Positions 15,308 through 25,233 of a stretch of 64,000 nucleotides of DNA are shown piece after piece. The translations under genes and the position numbers were made by a program. The stretch lies in contig NZ_QEKQ01000002.1 in NCBI RefSeq assembly GCF_003096655.1, forward strand, positions 124,001 to 188,000, written 5' to 3'. The notes beneath the pieces are model-generated. The model was given only the letters and a program-made list of their open reading frames with translations. It was not told where the DNA came from and searched no databases. How positions within the stretch are numbered: position 1 is the first letter of the stretch; every line of letters begins with the position of its first letter. This DNA comes from Tamilnaduibacter salinus (lineage in GTDB: Bacteria > Pseudomonadota > Gammaproteobacteria > Pseudomonadales > Oleiphilaceae).

Positions 15308-17281
15308 TCAGTCCTTCAGTTCAGGGCGGTCCCGGAAGTGAGACAACGCTTCGGGATTGGCGAGGGCGTCCTGGTTCTTAACCGGTTCGCCATGGACCAC
15401 CTTGCGTACGGCCAGCTCCACAATCTTACCGCTGAGCGTACGCGGAATGTCAGGCACCTGAATGATCTTCGCCGGAACATGGCGTGGTGTCGTGTTCTGC
15501 CGGACCGTCTGGCGGATCTGCTGGCAGAGATCGTCGTCCAGCGTCACATCGTCACGGAGGCGTACGAAGAGCACAACGCGCACGTCATCCTGCCATTGCT
15601 GGCCGATGGCGAGGGATTCCAGCACCTCGTCGACCTTCTCCACCTGGCGATAGATTTCCGCGGTACCGATGCGCACGCCCCCGGGGTTGAGTACCGCGTC
15701 CGAGCGCCCGTGAATGATCACGCCGGTCTGAGCGGGCGCGCTGTCGGTGTGCTCGTGTGGCACCAGCTCGCCATAGTCGCCGTGGGCCCAGACGCCGGGA
15801 AAGCGGCTGAAGTAGGCCTTGCGGAAGCGCACGTTGTCCGGATCGTTCCAGAACCCGACCGGCATGGACGGGAAGGCGTTGCGGCAGATCAGTTCGCCTT
15901 TGCCGGTGGGGAGGGGCTGGCCTTCGTCATCCGCAAACGCCACGTCCATGCCCAGTCCGAGACACTGCAACTCGCCCCGATAGACAGGCAGTGTGGGATT
16001 GCCCAGTGCAAAGCAGGAGACGATGTCGGTGCCGCCGGAAATGCTGGAGACACACACGTCTTCCTTCACGTCCCGGTAGAGATAGTCAAAGCTTTCGTGG
16101 GAGAGCGGACTGCCGGTGGAGAGCAGGGCATCGAGATGGGCCAGGTCGTGGCTTTCCCGAGGCGTGAGCCCGGCCTTTTCGCAGGCCGCATAGTATTTGG
16201 CACTGACGCCGAAAATCCGGATCTGTTCCCGCTCGGCCATGTCCCATAGCACGGAAGGCCCGGGTGAGAAGGGCGAACCGTCGAACAGCACCACCGTCGC
16301 TCCCAGGGCAAGACTGCTCACTACCCAGTTCCACATCATCCAGCCACAGGTGGTGTAGTAGAAGACCCGGTCCCGTGGGCGGATGTCCGTGTGCAGGCCC
16401 AGTTCCTTGAGGTGCTGTAACAGGGTGCCGCCGATGCCATGCACAATGCACTTGGGCGCGCCGGTGGTGCCGGACGAATACAGAATGTACAGCGGTGCGT
16501 TGAAGGGCATCCGTGTGTAATGGGTTTCCGGCGCGGTATCGAAGACATCATCCCAGTCAGCGCCCGGCGCATCGTCCCGCCAGGGAAGGCCATCGAGGTT
16601 GTCGACCCGGATCAGGCGGCGCAATGTTGGCAGCTCATCGCAGATGGCATCGACCCGTTCGCGGGTGTCGATCGGTTTGCCGTTGTACTGGTAGCCGTTG
16701 ATGGCAATGAGGACTTTGGGTTCGGTCTGACCGAACCGGTCGATCACGCCATGCAGACCGAAGTCGGGCGAGCAGGACGTCCAGACGCCGCCGAGCTGAC
16801 TCGTGGCCAGCATGCCGACAATCGCCTCAATCCCGTTGGGCACGAAACCGGCGACCCGGTCACCGGGCTGAACCCCTTCCTGTTTGAGAAAACCGGTCAG
16901 CAACTGGGACTGACGCCGCAGTTCCCGGAAGGTCAGGGTCCGGCGTCGACCGTCCTCCCGGTGCTCAATCAGGGCCGTGTCCTCCGGGTTGCCGGCGGCC
17001 AGCAGATTCTCCGCAAAATTGATTCGAGTCTCGGGGAAAAACCGTTCCCCGACGACTGGCGCTTCCGTCTCGGTCACCGGGCCGTCCCACGACGCCTGAA
17101 CATTGAAATAGCGCGCAATGGCCGCCCAGAACTCTGAGTGGTTGTCGACGGTCCAGCGGTGGAACGTGTCGTAGTCGGCCTCGACCGGTGCCTGCTCTGT
17201 GGCCAGTTGACGCCGGAAGTCCATCAGCCGGCTGTTATCGATCCGGTTCTGGTCGGGTTGCCAGAGAATACGGTCGCTCAT
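15308..17281 (-). CDS. aacS: Acetoacetyl-CoA synthetase
   Basis: A 657-residue ANL-superfamily ligase that activates acetoacetate to acetoacetyl-CoA at the expense of ATP. Visible motifs are the P-loop-like ILYSSGTTGAPKCIVHG (about residue 270), TTCGWMMWNWVVSSLALGAT (typical of the acetoacetate-CoA ligase branch), SISGGTDIVSCF, WAHGDYGEL and the C-terminal lysine motif RTLSGKIVELAVRKV. Length is normal for the family. It follows liuE by about 33 nt, so acetoacetate released by HMG-CoA lyase can be recovered. It may also serve acetoacetate brought in from outside. Confidence 0.95.
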   Translation of the reverse strand: MSDRILWQPDQNRIDNSRLMDFRRQLATEQAPVEADYDTFHRWTVDNHSEFWAAIARYFNVQASWDGPVTETEAPVVGERFFPETRINFAENLLAAGNPEDTALIEHREDGRRRTLTFRELRRQSQLLTGFLKQEGVQPGDRVAGFVPNGIEAIVGMLATSQLGGVWTSCSPDFGLHGVIDRFGQTEPKVLIAINGYQYNGKPIDTRERVDAICDELPTLRRLIRVDNLDGLPWRDDAPGADWDDVFDTAPETHYTRMPFNAPLYILYSSGTTGAPKCIVHGIGGTLLQHLKELGLHTDIRPRDRVFYYTTCGWMMWNWVVSSLALGATVVLFDGSPFSPGPSVLWDMAEREQIRIFGVSAKYYAACEKAGLTPRESHDLAHLDALLSTGSPLSHESFDYLYRDVKEDVCVSSISGGTDIVSCFALGNPTLPVYRGELQCLGLGMDVAFADDEGQPLPTGKGELICRNAFPSMPVGFWNDPDNVRFRKAYFSRFPGVWAHGDYGELVPHEHTDSAPAQTGVIIHGRSDAVLNPGGVRIGTAEIYRQVEKVDEVLESLAIGQQWQDDVRVVLFVRLRDDVTLDDDLCQQIRQTVRQNTTPRHVPAKIIQVPDIPRTLSGKIVELAVRKVVHGEPVKNQDALANPEALSHFRDRPELKD

Positions 17282-17314
17282 GGTCGTCAGTCGTGCTCCA
17301 GTCTCGGTAGTCGT

Positions 17315-18214
17315 TCAGGGGGATGGGGCCAGGGCGCGCCCCACGCGTGAGGGGTTGGCGCGGTTCAGCCGGTTGCAGATGTCATTTCCCAGCGCCGCAA
17401 CGGCGTTCAGATCAACGCCGGTTTCCAGGCCTTCACCCGCCAGCAAGTAAAGCACATCCTCGGTCGCCACGTTGCCGGTTGCCCCGTGGGCATAGGGGCA
17501 GCCGCCAAGGCCGGCGACGGCGCTGTCGAAGGTCCGGATGCCGCGTTCCAGTGCGGCGTGGATGTTGGCGATGGCCTGCCCGCGGGTGTCGTGGCAGTGC
17601 AGGGCCAGCCGATCCGTCGCAACGAGGGGCATGACGGCATCCAGCAGCCGGTGGATCTCGCGCGGACGGGCCACGCCGATGGTATCCCCGAGGGACACTT
17701 CGTCGACCCCCAGGGCCATCAGTTGCTCGACAACGTCCGCGACCTGCCCCGGTTGAATCGGTCCTTCATAAGGGCAGCCCACAACGCAGGAGACATACGC
17801 CCGGACGGGCTTGCCTGCCGAGCGGGCGCCGGCGACAACGGGCCGGAAGCGTTCGATGCTCTGCTCAATGGAGCAGTTGATGTTCTTCCGGTTGAAGCTC
17901 TCAGAGGCCGCCGTGAAGACGGAAATCACATCGGCGCCATTTTCGAGCGAGAGATGGAGTCCCTGATCGTTGGGAACCAGTACTTCCGCTGTCACACCGT
18001 CCCGACGACGGATCGCGCCCAGCACCTGATCGGTGTTGGCCATCTGGGGTACCCACTTCGGGGAGACAAAACTGCCCGCTTCGATCCGGCGCAGCCCGGC
18101 GTCTACCAGCCGATTGAACCAGTTCGCCCGGCGGTCCGGTGCGACGGGAGAGGGCTCGTTCTGGAGCCCGTCCCGCAGGCCGACTTCGACGATCTCGACG
18201 CGGTCATTACTCAT
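17315..18214 (-). CDS. liuE: Hydroxymethylglutaryl-CoA lyase
   Basis: A 299-residue TIM-barrel lyase that cleaves HMG-CoA to acetoacetate and acetyl-CoA, the last step of leucine breakdown. It starts MSNDRVEIVEVGLRDGLQNEP with the catalytic RDGLQNE motif. The later VSLGDTIGVA and the metal-binding LHCHDTRGQA motif are intact, and FDSAVAGLGGCPYAHGATGNVATED carries the reactive cysteine loop. The start overlaps the liuD stop codon by 4 bp, favouring it over an upstream in-frame start 24 codons earlier. It is part of the liu operon. Confidence 0.96.
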   Translation of the reverse strand: MSNDRVEIVEVGLRDGLQNEPSPVAPDRRANWFNRLVDAGLRRIEAGSFVSPKWVPQMANTDQVLGAIRRRDGVTAEVLVPNDQGLHLSLENGADVISVFTAASESFNRKNINCSIEQSIERFRPVVAGARSAGKPVRAYVSCVVGCPYEGPIQPGQVADVVEQLMALGVDEVSLGDTIGVARPREIHRLLDAVMPLVATDRLALHCHDTRGQAIANIHAALERGIRTFDSAVAGLGGCPYAHGATGNVATEDVLYLLAGEGLETGVDLNAVAALGNDICNRLNRANPSRVGRALAPSP

Positions 18215-20214
18215 TCGCTTGTCTCCTGATCCGGCTCGAAAGCCACCAGTTCCTGGCCGGCGCCGACCGAATCGCCCATCCCGCAATGGATGGCCGCCAC
18301 GGTACCGTTAGCCGGCGCACGCAGGGTGTGCTCCATTTTCATGGCCTCCATGACCACAAGCGCGGTACCCGCTTCCACCCAGACGTTGGCCGTACCGGGC
18401 ACATCGGTAATTCGCCCGTGCATCGGCGCATGCAGCGCGTTGTCCTGGCCGTCGGATTCTTTCTGTTCCTCCGGGTGGTTGACCAGGGCCGTCCAGTGGT
18501 TGGCGTTCGCGAACACGCCCAACTGTTCGCCATGGGCACACGATGCCAGAACCACGTCGCGTCCGCCCAGTGAGACGATTGTCTCATCGGCATTGGCCCC
18601 TGGCCGCCACCGGATCGTCTGTACCGGCCGGTCAGCGTCGAGATGCAGGACCGCCCGGCCCGGCGCCTGCAGCTCGTAGTTCAGCCGCCTGTCTGTCTGA
18701 CCGATGCTCAACTCGCAGGGCTGCTCCCGTGGACCGCCGAGTCGGAAGGCGTCGGCGAAGGACCACGGATCCGCATCGGGCGTTGCGGCTGTCCGCTGAT
18801 ACCACGCGAGCCAGGTCAGGGCCTGTTGCTCGTCGTCCGTGAAGGGTGTCGCGTGTAACGAGTCTTCATACTGCTCGATAAAATGCGTGGTCAGGTCGGC
18901 GCGGGCAAAGGCCGAATGCGACAGTACCCGGTGCACGAACCCGGTGTTCAGGGTCACGCCCTGAGCCCGGTAACGGATCAGCGCGTCTGAAAGACGCCGA
19001 CGGGCCGTCTCCCGGTCCGGCCCCCAGGCGATGACCTTCGCGAGCATCGGGTCGTACCAAGGGGTGATGGACAGTCCTTCGGCGACGCCCGAATCCACAC
19101 GCAGCCAATCCGTCTCCTGCGGTTCCTGGAGCCGGTACAGTGTCCCGGTTGCCGGCAGAAAACCGTTGTCAGGGTCCTCGGCGTAGACCCGCGCCTCCAT
19201 GGCGTGGCCATCCCGTGACAGGTCCGCCTGCGCCCAGGGCAATGGTTCGTTGGCCGCCACGCGGAGTTGCCATTCCACCAGATCCAGTCCGGTAATCATC
19301 TCCGTGACCGGGTGTTCCACCTGAAGCCGGGTGTTCATCTCCATGAAGTAGAAGTGCCCACCAGGTTCGTAGAGAAATTCCACGGTGCCTGCGCCGGTAT
19401 AGCCAATGGCTACGCCGCACCGGATCGCGGCTTCACCCATCGCCTGACGTACGGAGTCGGACAGACCGGGCGCGGGCGCTTCCTCGATGATCTTCTGGTG
19501 GCGGCGCTGCACCGAGCAGTCCCGGTCAAACAGATAACGACCGGCGCCGTGGCGATCAAACAGGACCTGGACTTCGACGTGCCGGGGATTTTCAAGGTAA
19601 CGCTCAAGCAGGAGGTGAGGGTCGCCAAACCCGGATTCGGCCTCGCGTCGTGCCGAGGCGATGGCTTCGTCCAGCTCGTCCGGCCCTCGCACAACGCGCA
19701 TGCCCTTGCCGCCGCCACCCGCGCTCGCTTTGATGAGCAGCGGGTAGCCGGTGTTGTCCGCCTCGGCCCGTAAACGCTCGTCGCTTTGTTCATCGCCATG
19801 GTAGCCGGGCACCAGTGGTACATCGGCCTCGGCCACCAGCGCCTTGGCGGCGCTTTTGGAACCCATGGCCCGGATCGCTGAGGCGGGCGGGCCGATAAAG
19901 TGGATGCCATGGTTGGCACAGGCGGCCGCCAGATCGGTGTTTTCCGACAGGAAGCCATAGCCAGGGTGAATGGCGTCGGCGCCGGTATCGCGGGCGGCCT
20001 TGATTATGGCATCCACGTTCAGGTAACTCTGGCTGGCCTCCGCGGGACCGATGCGAACCGCCTCGTCCGCCGCCAGCACGAACGGCGCATCGTGATCAGG
20101 GTCGGAAAAGACAGCGACCGTGTGAACGCCCATTCGGCGAGCGGTCCGCATGATGCGGTGGGCAATCTCGCCGCGGTTGGCGACCAGCAGGGTGCGGATG
20201 GGCGTCTCAGTCAT
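18211..20214 (-). CDS. liuD: Methylcrotonyl-CoA carboxylase, biotin-containing subunit
   Basis: The 667-residue alpha subunit of 3-methylcrotonyl-CoA carboxylase. The N-terminal biotin carboxylase domain (LLVANRGEIAHRIMRTARRMG; ASAGGGGKGMRVV near 155-170; EMNTRLQVEHPVTE near 290) is followed by a linker and the C-terminal biotinyl domain, with the biotinylated lysine in VVMEAMKMEHTLRAP. It carboxylates 3-methylcrotonyl-CoA together with LiuB. The neighbouring dehydrogenase, hydratase and lyase genes place it in leucine rather than geranyl or propionyl-CoA metabolism. It overlaps liuC by 8 bp. Confidence 0.96.
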   Translation of the reverse strand: MTETPIRTLLVANRGEIAHRIMRTARRMGVHTVAVFSDPDHDAPFVLAADEAVRIGPAEASQSYLNVDAIIKAARDTGADAIHPGYGFLSENTDLAAACANHGIHFIGPPASAIRAMGSKSAAKALVAEADVPLVPGYHGDEQSDERLRAEADNTGYPLLIKASAGGGGKGMRVVRGPDELDEAIASARREAESGFGDPHLLLERYLENPRHVEVQVLFDRHGAGRYLFDRDCSVQRRHQKIIEEAPAPGLSDSVRQAMGEAAIRCGVAIGYTGAGTVEFLYEPGGHFYFMEMNTRLQVEHPVTEMITGLDLVEWQLRVAANEPLPWAQADLSRDGHAMEARVYAEDPDNGFLPATGTLYRLQEPQETDWLRVDSGVAEGLSITPWYDPMLAKVIAWGPDRETARRRLSDALIRYRAQGVTLNTGFVHRVLSHSAFARADLTTHFIEQYEDSLHATPFTDDEQQALTWLAWYQRTAATPDADPWSFADAFRLGGPREQPCELSIGQTDRRLNYELQAPGRAVLHLDADRPVQTIRWRPGANADETIVSLGGRDVVLASCAHGEQLGVFANANHWTALVNHPEEQKESDGQDNALHAPMHGRITDVPGTANVWVEAGTALVVMEAMKMEHTLRAPANGTVAAIHCGMGDSVGAGQELVAFEPDQETSE

Positions 20215-21016
20215 ACTGGCTCTCCTTTACCCAGCGGGCAGGGCGCTTGTCGAAAAAGGCGGACAGCCCCTCCTGGGCTTCATCACCGGTTCGCAGTCGG
20301 GCGATCTGGCGTGCCGTGAAGTCCATCAGATCGTCGTCGGGCTGATCCTGCCCGATGCAAGCGATCAGCGTCTTGCAGGCAGCCAGCGCTTCAGGGCCGT
20401 TCTTCAGTAGCCGATCCAGCATGGCATCGATAGCGTCGTCCAGATCGTCGTCGGGAATCACCTGATGCACGAGATTGAGATCAACGGCCCGCTCCACATC
20501 AATTTCCTCGGCGCTGAGGAAATAGCGCCGTGCCTGACGGAGCCCCATAGCGCGAACCACATAGGGGCCGATGGTGGAGGGGGCCAGCCCCAGTCGTGTT
20601 TCGCTGAGGCAGAAGCGAGTATTCTCCGCGGCCAGGACGATGTCGCAGCAGCTCACGAGCCCTAGTGCACCGCCAAACGCCGCGCCCTGGACGCGGGCGA
20701 TGGTGGGGGCAGGGAACCGATCAAGCGTATCCATGAGCCGGGCGAGGGTGCGTGCGTCGTCAATGTTCTCCGCTTCGGAGAGCTGGGCGCTCTGTTTCAT
20801 GTAGCCCAGGTCCGCACCGGCGGAGAAGTGTCGGCCTTCGCCGGCGAGCACGAGTGCCCGGCATTCCGGCGCGTCCCTGGCCTGGTCCAGGGCGTCAATG
20901 AGCGCGGCAATGATTGGCCCACCGAAGGCGTTGCGTTTATCGGGGCGGTTGAGCGTGACCCAGGCCACGCCGCGATCATCCATTTCGTAGAGAACGGTTT
21001 CGTCGGTCATGGTCAC
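20207..21016 (-). CDS. liuC: Methylglutaconyl-CoA hydratase (crotonase family)
   Basis: A 269-residue crotonase-fold enzyme. It contains [16 protein letters not shown], the oxyanion-hole segments [15 protein letters not shown] and [21 protein letters not shown], and [19 protein letters not shown] with the catalytic glutamate position. Within the liu operon it is the hydratase that converts 3-methylglutaconyl-CoA to HMG-CoA. Position between liuB and liuD, overlapping both by a few bases, is the standard arrangement. Sequence alone cannot exclude a broader enoyl-CoA hydratase, but the context is specific. Confidence 0.93.
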   Translation of the reverse strand: MTMTDETVLYEMDDRGVAWVTLNRPDKRNAFGGPIIAALIDALDQARDAPECRALVLAGEGRHFSAGADLGYMKQSAQLSEAENIDDARTLARLMDTLDRFPAPTIARVQGAAFGGALGLVSCCDIVLAAENTRFCLSETRLGLAPSTIGPYVVRAMGLRQARRYFLSAEEIDVERAVDLNLVHQVIPDDDLDDAIDAMLDRLLKNGPEALAACKTLIACIGQDQPDDDLMDFTARQIARLRTGDEAQEGLSAFFDKRPARWVKESQYD

Positions 21017-22620
21017 ATCCGGAAAATGCCGTAGTGAGTGTCTTCAGGGGGCGCATTGAGCGCAGCCGAAAGGCTCAGGCCCAGTACCCGCCGGGTGTCT
21101 GCCGGGTCGATGACGCCGTCATCCCACAGCCTGGCGCTAGCGTATTGCGGCGTTGACTGGCGTTCGAACTGCTCGACGTAGGGTTGTTTGAACGCCGCTT
21201 CTTCGGCGTCCGTCCATTCCTTCCCTTTGCGTTTCAGCCCGGCCCGTTTGACGTCGGCCAGTACGCCGGCGGCCTGCTCGCCACCCATCACCGCGATGCG
21301 GGCATTGGGCCACATCCACAGGAAACGGGGTTTGTAGGCGCGCCCGCACATGCCGTAGTTCCCCGCGCCGTAACTGCCACCGATGATGACGGTGAGGCGT
21401 GGGACACGGGAGCAGGCAACGGCTGTCACCATCTTGGCGCCGTGCTTGGCAATGCCGCCGTGCTCGGCCTCCTTGCCGACCATGAAGCCGGTGATGTTCT
21501 GGAGGAAGATCAGCGGGATCTTCCGCTGGTTGCACAGCTCAATGAAGTGCGCGCCTTTCTGGGCGGATTCAGAGAACAGGATGCCGTTGTTGGCGACAAT
21601 CCCCACCGGCATGCCGTACAGATGCGCAAATCCGCACACCAGCGTCGTCCCGAAAGAAGCTTTGAACTCGTCGAACTCCGAGCCATCCACCAGCCGGGCG
21701 ATCACTTCGTGCACGTCATAGGGCGTCCGCAGATCCGTCGGAACCACACCGTAAAGCTCTTCCGCCGGATAGAGCGGTTCCTCCGGTGTCTTCATGGTGA
21801 GGCTCGCCGGTTTGCGATGGTTGAGGTTGGCGATGCAGTGCCGTGCCCGTTCCAGCGCTTCGGTTTCCGAATCGGCCACATGATCGGCCACGCCGGAAAT
21901 GCCGCAGTGCACGTCCGCACCGCCCAGTTCTTCGGCGCTCACGGATTCGCCCGTAGCCGCTTTCACCAGTGGCGGTCCGGCGAGAAAAATGGAACTCTGA
22001 CCCCGCACCATAATGCTTTCATCGGCCATGGCGGGTACGTAGGCGCCGCCGGCGGTGCACAGGCCCAGCACAACCGCAATCTGGGGGATGCCTTTGGCCG
22101 AGAGATTGGCCTGGCGGTAGAAGATGTGGCCGAAGTCGTCCTCGTCCGGGAACACCTCGTCCTGCCGCGCCAGGTTGGCGCCGCCGGAATCCACCAGATA
22201 AATGCAGGGCAGGCGGTTCTCTTCCGCAATCGTCTGCGCCCGCAGGTGTTTCTTGACCGTCAGCGGATAGTAGGTGCCCCCTTTCACGGTCGGGTCGTTG
22301 GCGACGATCATGCACTCGACGCCTTCCACACGACCAATGCCGGCAACCGCACCGGCCGCCGGCACCTCTTCTTCGTAAACGCCCTCGGCGGCGAACGCAC
22401 CGACTTCCAGGAAGGGAGAGCCGGGGTCCAGCAACCGCGCGATGCGCTCGCGGGGCGGCAGCTTCCCCTTGTCCCGCTGGCGCTGTTGCGCCTGCTCACC
22501 ACCGCCGAGCGCGATGCGTTCGCGCTGTTCGCCCAGCTCGGTAACGAGGGCGGTCATGTCGGCGTGTCGGTCGCGGAATTCCGCGCCGTCGCGGTCAACT
22601 TGTGTGTGAAGCACGCTCAT
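21013..22620 (-). CDS. liuB: Methylcrotonyl-CoA carboxylase, carboxyltransferase subunit
   Basis: The 535-residue beta subunit of 3-methylcrotonyl-CoA carboxylase. The N-terminal carboxyltransferase half includes [40 protein letters not shown] and [19 protein letters not shown]. The C-terminal half includes [25 protein letters not shown] and [19 protein letters not shown], the acyl-CoA binding loops. LiuB forms the decarboxylase/carboxyl-transfer core of the hetero-oligomer with LiuD. Overlaps with liuA and liuC of 4 bp each point to translational coupling. Confidence 0.96.
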   Translation of the reverse strand: MSVLHTQVDRDGAEFRDRHADMTALVTELGEQRERIALGGGEQAQQRQRDKGKLPPRERIARLLDPGSPFLEVGAFAAEGVYEEEVPAAGAVAGIGRVEGVECMIVANDPTVKGGTYYPLTVKKHLRAQTIAEENRLPCIYLVDSGGANLARQDEVFPDEDDFGHIFYRQANLSAKGIPQIAVVLGLCTAGGAYVPAMADESIMVRGQSSIFLAGPPLVKAATGESVSAEELGGADVHCGISGVADHVADSETEALERARHCIANLNHRKPASLTMKTPEEPLYPAEELYGVVPTDLRTPYDVHEVIARLVDGSEFDEFKASFGTTLVCGFAHLYGMPVGIVANNGILFSESAQKGAHFIELCNQRKIPLIFLQNITGFMVGKEAEHGGIAKHGAKMVTAVACSRVPRLTVIIGGSYGAGNYGMCGRAYKPRFLWMWPNARIAVMGGEQAAGVLADVKRAGLKRKGKEWTDAEEAAFKQPYVEQFERQSTPQYASARLWDDGVIDPADTRRVLGLSLSAALNAPPEDTHYGIFRM

Positions 22621-23786
22621 GATGATTCCTTGAACAGTTCCCGGCCGATGAGCATCCGGCGGATTTCCTGGGTGCCGGCGCCGATCTCATAGAGCTTGGC
22701 GTCCCGTAGCAGACGGCCCGTCGGGTATTCGTTGATGTAGCCATTGCCGCCGAGGATCTGGATGGCTTCCAGGGCCATCTTCGTGGCACGTTCGGAGGTA
22801 TACAGGATGGCACCGGCGGCGTCCTTGCGGGTGGTTTCACCCCGGTCGCAGGCCTGCGCAACGGCGTACAGGTAGGATCGCGAGGCGGCCAACTCGGTGT
22901 ACATGTCCGCCAGTTTGGCCTGGATCATCTGGAACTCGCCGATCGGCTGGTCGAACTGTTTGCGTTCGTGAACGTAGGGCACGACCTCGTCGAGGCAGGC
23001 TTGCATGATGCCGACGGGGCCACCCGAGAGCACCACGCGCTCATAATCGAGACCGGACATCAGCACCTTCACACCCTGGTTTTCGCCACCCAGGATGTTC
23101 TCTTCCGGAATCTCAACGTCCTCGAAGATCAGCTCGCAGGTGTTGGAGCCGCGCATGCCCAGCTTGTCGAGTTTCGGCCCCCGGGAGAAACCGGGCCTGT
23201 CGCGTTCGACAATAAAGGCGGTGATGCCGTGGGGCCCCTTGTCGGCATCCGTCTTGGCGTAGATCACGTAAGTGTCGGCGTCCGGGCCGTTGGTGATCCA
23301 CATCTTGCTGCCATTGAGGATGAAGCGGTCCCCCTTGCGGTCGGCACGCAGTTTCATGCTGACCACGTCCGAGCCAGCGTTGGGCTCGCTCATGGCCAGG
23401 GCACCGACATTCTCGCCGGAAACCAGCTTGGGCAGGTACCGGGCGCGTTGCTCGTCCGTGCCGTTGCGGAAGATCTGGTTGACGCAGAGGTTGGAGTGGG
23501 CGCCATAGCTCAGGCCGATACTGGCGGAGGCGCGACTGATCTCCTCCATGGCGATCACGTGGGCGAGATACCCCATGTTGCTGCCGCCGTATTCCTCGCT
23601 GACGGTCATGCCCAGCAGCCCCATCTCGCCGAGGCGAGGCCAGAGGTCGTTCGGGAAGGCATTCTCCTGATCGGTTTTCTCGGCAATCGGTGCGATCAGG
23701 TCGGTGGCGAACTGGTTGACCTGGTCACGGAGCATGTCCGTGGTTTCGCCCAGTCCGAAGTTGAGGGATGTGTATTGGCTTTTCAT
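22617..23786 (-). CDS. liuA: Isovaleryl-CoA dehydrogenase
   Basis: A 389-residue acyl-CoA dehydrogenase. It shows the family signatures [20 protein letters not shown] and [43 protein letters not shown]. The catalytic base is the glutamate in [16 protein letters not shown], the position used in isovaleryl-CoA dehydrogenases, not the later glutamate used by medium-chain enzymes. It oxidises isovaleryl-CoA to 3-methylcrotonyl-CoA and hands electrons to ETF, whose genes lie near the start of this window. It is the first catabolic gene after liuR. Confidence 0.96.
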   Translation of the reverse strand: MKSQYTSLNFGLGETTDMLRDQVNQFATDLIAPIAEKTDQENAFPNDLWPRLGEMGLLGMTVSEEYGGSNMGYLAHVIAMEEISRASASIGLSYGAHSNLCVNQIFRNGTDEQRARYLPKLVSGENVGALAMSEPNAGSDVVSMKLRADRKGDRFILNGSKMWITNGPDADTYVIYAKTDADKGPHGITAFIVERDRPGFSRGPKLDKLGMRGSNTCELIFEDVEIPEENILGGENQGVKVLMSGLDYERVVLSGGPVGIMQACLDEVVPYVHERKQFDQPIGEFQMIQAKLADMYTELAASRSYLYAVAQACDRGETTRKDAAGAILYTSERATKMALEAIQILGGNGYINEYPTGRLLRDAKLYEIGAGTQEIRRMLIGRELFKESS

Positions 23787-23821
23787 GATGGCCTCGACTC
23801 TTGTGGTTATTGGATGGCGCC

Positions 23822-24262
23822 TTACTGATCGACGGCCTGGGCCAGTCTTTGCGGCGCGGGTGCCTCGTCATTGCGGTGATCACTGCCGCGGAGGGCTTCC
23901 AGGCAGCGTTCTTCGGCCGCGTCCAGCTCATTCTGCATGTCCTGGATGTCCAGCAGCTGCTGCTGAAGTGCCTCGCGACGGTTCAGAATTTTCTCCCGCA
24001 GAGCGAGCAACTGATGGATGTTGTCCGACGTCGGGTCGTACATCTCGATCAATTCACGGGATTCGGCGAGACTGAACCCGAGACGCTTGCCCCGCAGAAT
24101 CAGCTTGAGCTTGACCCGGTCGCGGTCGGTATAGAGACGGGTCTGCCCCTCCCGTTGGGGGTGAAGCAGGTCGCCTTCCTCGTAGAAACGGATCGTCCGG
24201 CTGGTGACGTCAAACTCCCGGGCCAGATCCCGGATGGTGTAGATCGCTTTCTTCTCGCCCAT
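23822..24262 (-). CDS. liuR: LiuR, MerR-family regulator of leucine catabolism
   Basis: A 146-residue MerR-family protein. It has an N-terminal winged helix ([60 protein letters not shown], residues 8-70) and a long C-terminal coiled coil ([41 protein letters not shown]). No metal-binding cysteine pair is visible. It stands directly before liuA and is known in related bacteria as the repressor of liu genes. The palindrome 18 bp upstream of its start is the likely site for self and operon control. Confidence 0.93.
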   Translation of the reverse strand: MGEKKAIYTIRDLAREFDVTSRTIRFYEEGDLLHPQREGQTRLYTDRDRVKLKLILRGKRLGFSLAESRELIEMYDPTSDNIHQLLALREKILNRREALQQQLLDIQDMQNELDAAEERCLEALRGSDHRNDEAPAPQRLAQAVDQ

Positions 24263-24279
24263 GTTGTGATGTTCCTCTG

Positions 24280-24295
24280 ACGTTTACGTAAACGT
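24280..24295 (-). promoter_or_regulatory. LiuR operator, 16-bp palindrome
   Basis: A perfect palindrome, ACGTTTACGTAAACGT, followed on the plus strand by AAAC so that a GTAAAC half repeats. It lies just upstream of liuR, the first gene of the leucine operon. Palindromes rich in ACGT/TTTACG are reported for LiuR in gammaproteobacteria; binding here is inferred. Confidence 0.7.
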
Positions 24296-24415
24296 AAACC
24301 CGAGGGCGGGGAATGCGCAAGCATTCTTTTCGGTTCGCAGAGGAAAGTCGTAGGAACGGGGGAGAGACCGGCCACTCTGTTGCCGATGTCCGAGTCTTTC
24401 CGCGGATTCCGTGGC

Positions 24416-25051
24416 TTAATTGGAGTTCTGACGCAGCCGCTCGCGAAGTTCCTCCAGCCGTTGGCGTACCTGTTCCCGGCGTGGATCGGAGCGGCGTTGG
24501 GCGTTGGTGCGGCTCTGGGAGGCAGAGGGCGTGGTGGGAGTGGTCCGGCTGGCCGTCTGCACCGAAGCGCCTTGCTCATCCTCTTGCGGGAACGTCAGCG
24601 TCTCCAGTTGACCGCGACGTTCAATGACAATGCGGCGGGGGTGGATGGCGCGAAGAGTGGCCTCTCCGGGCAGGGTGTCTCCGAGTGTGTAGGCTTCCGT
24701 CTGACCGCGTGAGTCTTCAACCAGAGCGCTGGCGGGCGCTTTCTCGTCGCCGGCCATGGCGCCCCGCAGAGTGAGTCGGAGATTGGTTTCCGGCAGATCG
24801 TCGGTTTCGACCGGCTCCGGATCGCTGTTGTCGCCTGCCTTGCCAAAGAGGTTGACCGACGTCAGTGGTGGGAGCTCCGCCTGCCCGGTTTCTGCCTTCA
24901 AGGGCTGTCCGCCGGCGTCGGGCTCGGACCCGATCGCCGCCTCGGACCTCAGTTGCATGAAGGCCCATCCCTGCCAGCCCAGTGAGGCCAACATACCGGC
25001 GGTCAGCAGGGCCGTCAGAAGCCAGGGCAGTCGTTGGGTCCATTCATTCAT
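24416..25051 (-). CDS. gspC: Type II secretion protein GspC
   Basis: A 211-residue bitopic inner-membrane protein: short cytoplasmic start (MNEWTQRLP), one membrane helix (WLLTALLTAGMLASLGWQGW), a linker with SVNLFGKAG, then the homology region (TNLRLTLRGAMAGDEKAPASALVEDSRGQTEAYTLGDTLPGEATLRAIHPRRIVIERRG). It ends in a Ser/Thr/Gln-rich linker and an arginine-rich helical tail instead of a PDZ domain, as in shorter GspC forms. GspC links the inner platform to the GspD secretin. It is divergent from gspE-M, separated by about 180 bp, and no gspD is next to it. Confidence 0.88.
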   Translation of the reverse strand: MNEWTQRLPWLLTALLTAGMLASLGWQGWAFMQLRSEAAIGSEPDAGGQPLKAETGQAELPPLTSVNLFGKAGDNSDPEPVETDDLPETNLRLTLRGAMAGDEKAPASALVEDSRGQTEAYTLGDTLPGEATLRAIHPRRIVIERRGQLETLTFPQEDEQGASVQTASRTTPTTPSASQSRTNAQRRSDPRREQVRQRLEELRERLRQNSN

Positions 25052-25233
25052 CGGTCAGTGGTGACTCCGTTCAGAGGTCAGCCCGGCGTTTCCGGGATGC
25101 CCGCAGTGATTGAGTGCCGTATAGTGGCGGTTTTGGGAACCAGTGAACAAGTCTGCAATACAACGGTCCAAGAAGTCTGTTAAGGGTTCCATATCCCTAT
25201 GATAATCTTTGCGACCGGGTTGGAACGGATCAA

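Noticed and set aside
21184-22692. 502-codon plus-strand open frame over liuB
   Set aside because: Antisense of the carboxyltransferase gene; composition and lack of motifs mark it as a shadow.
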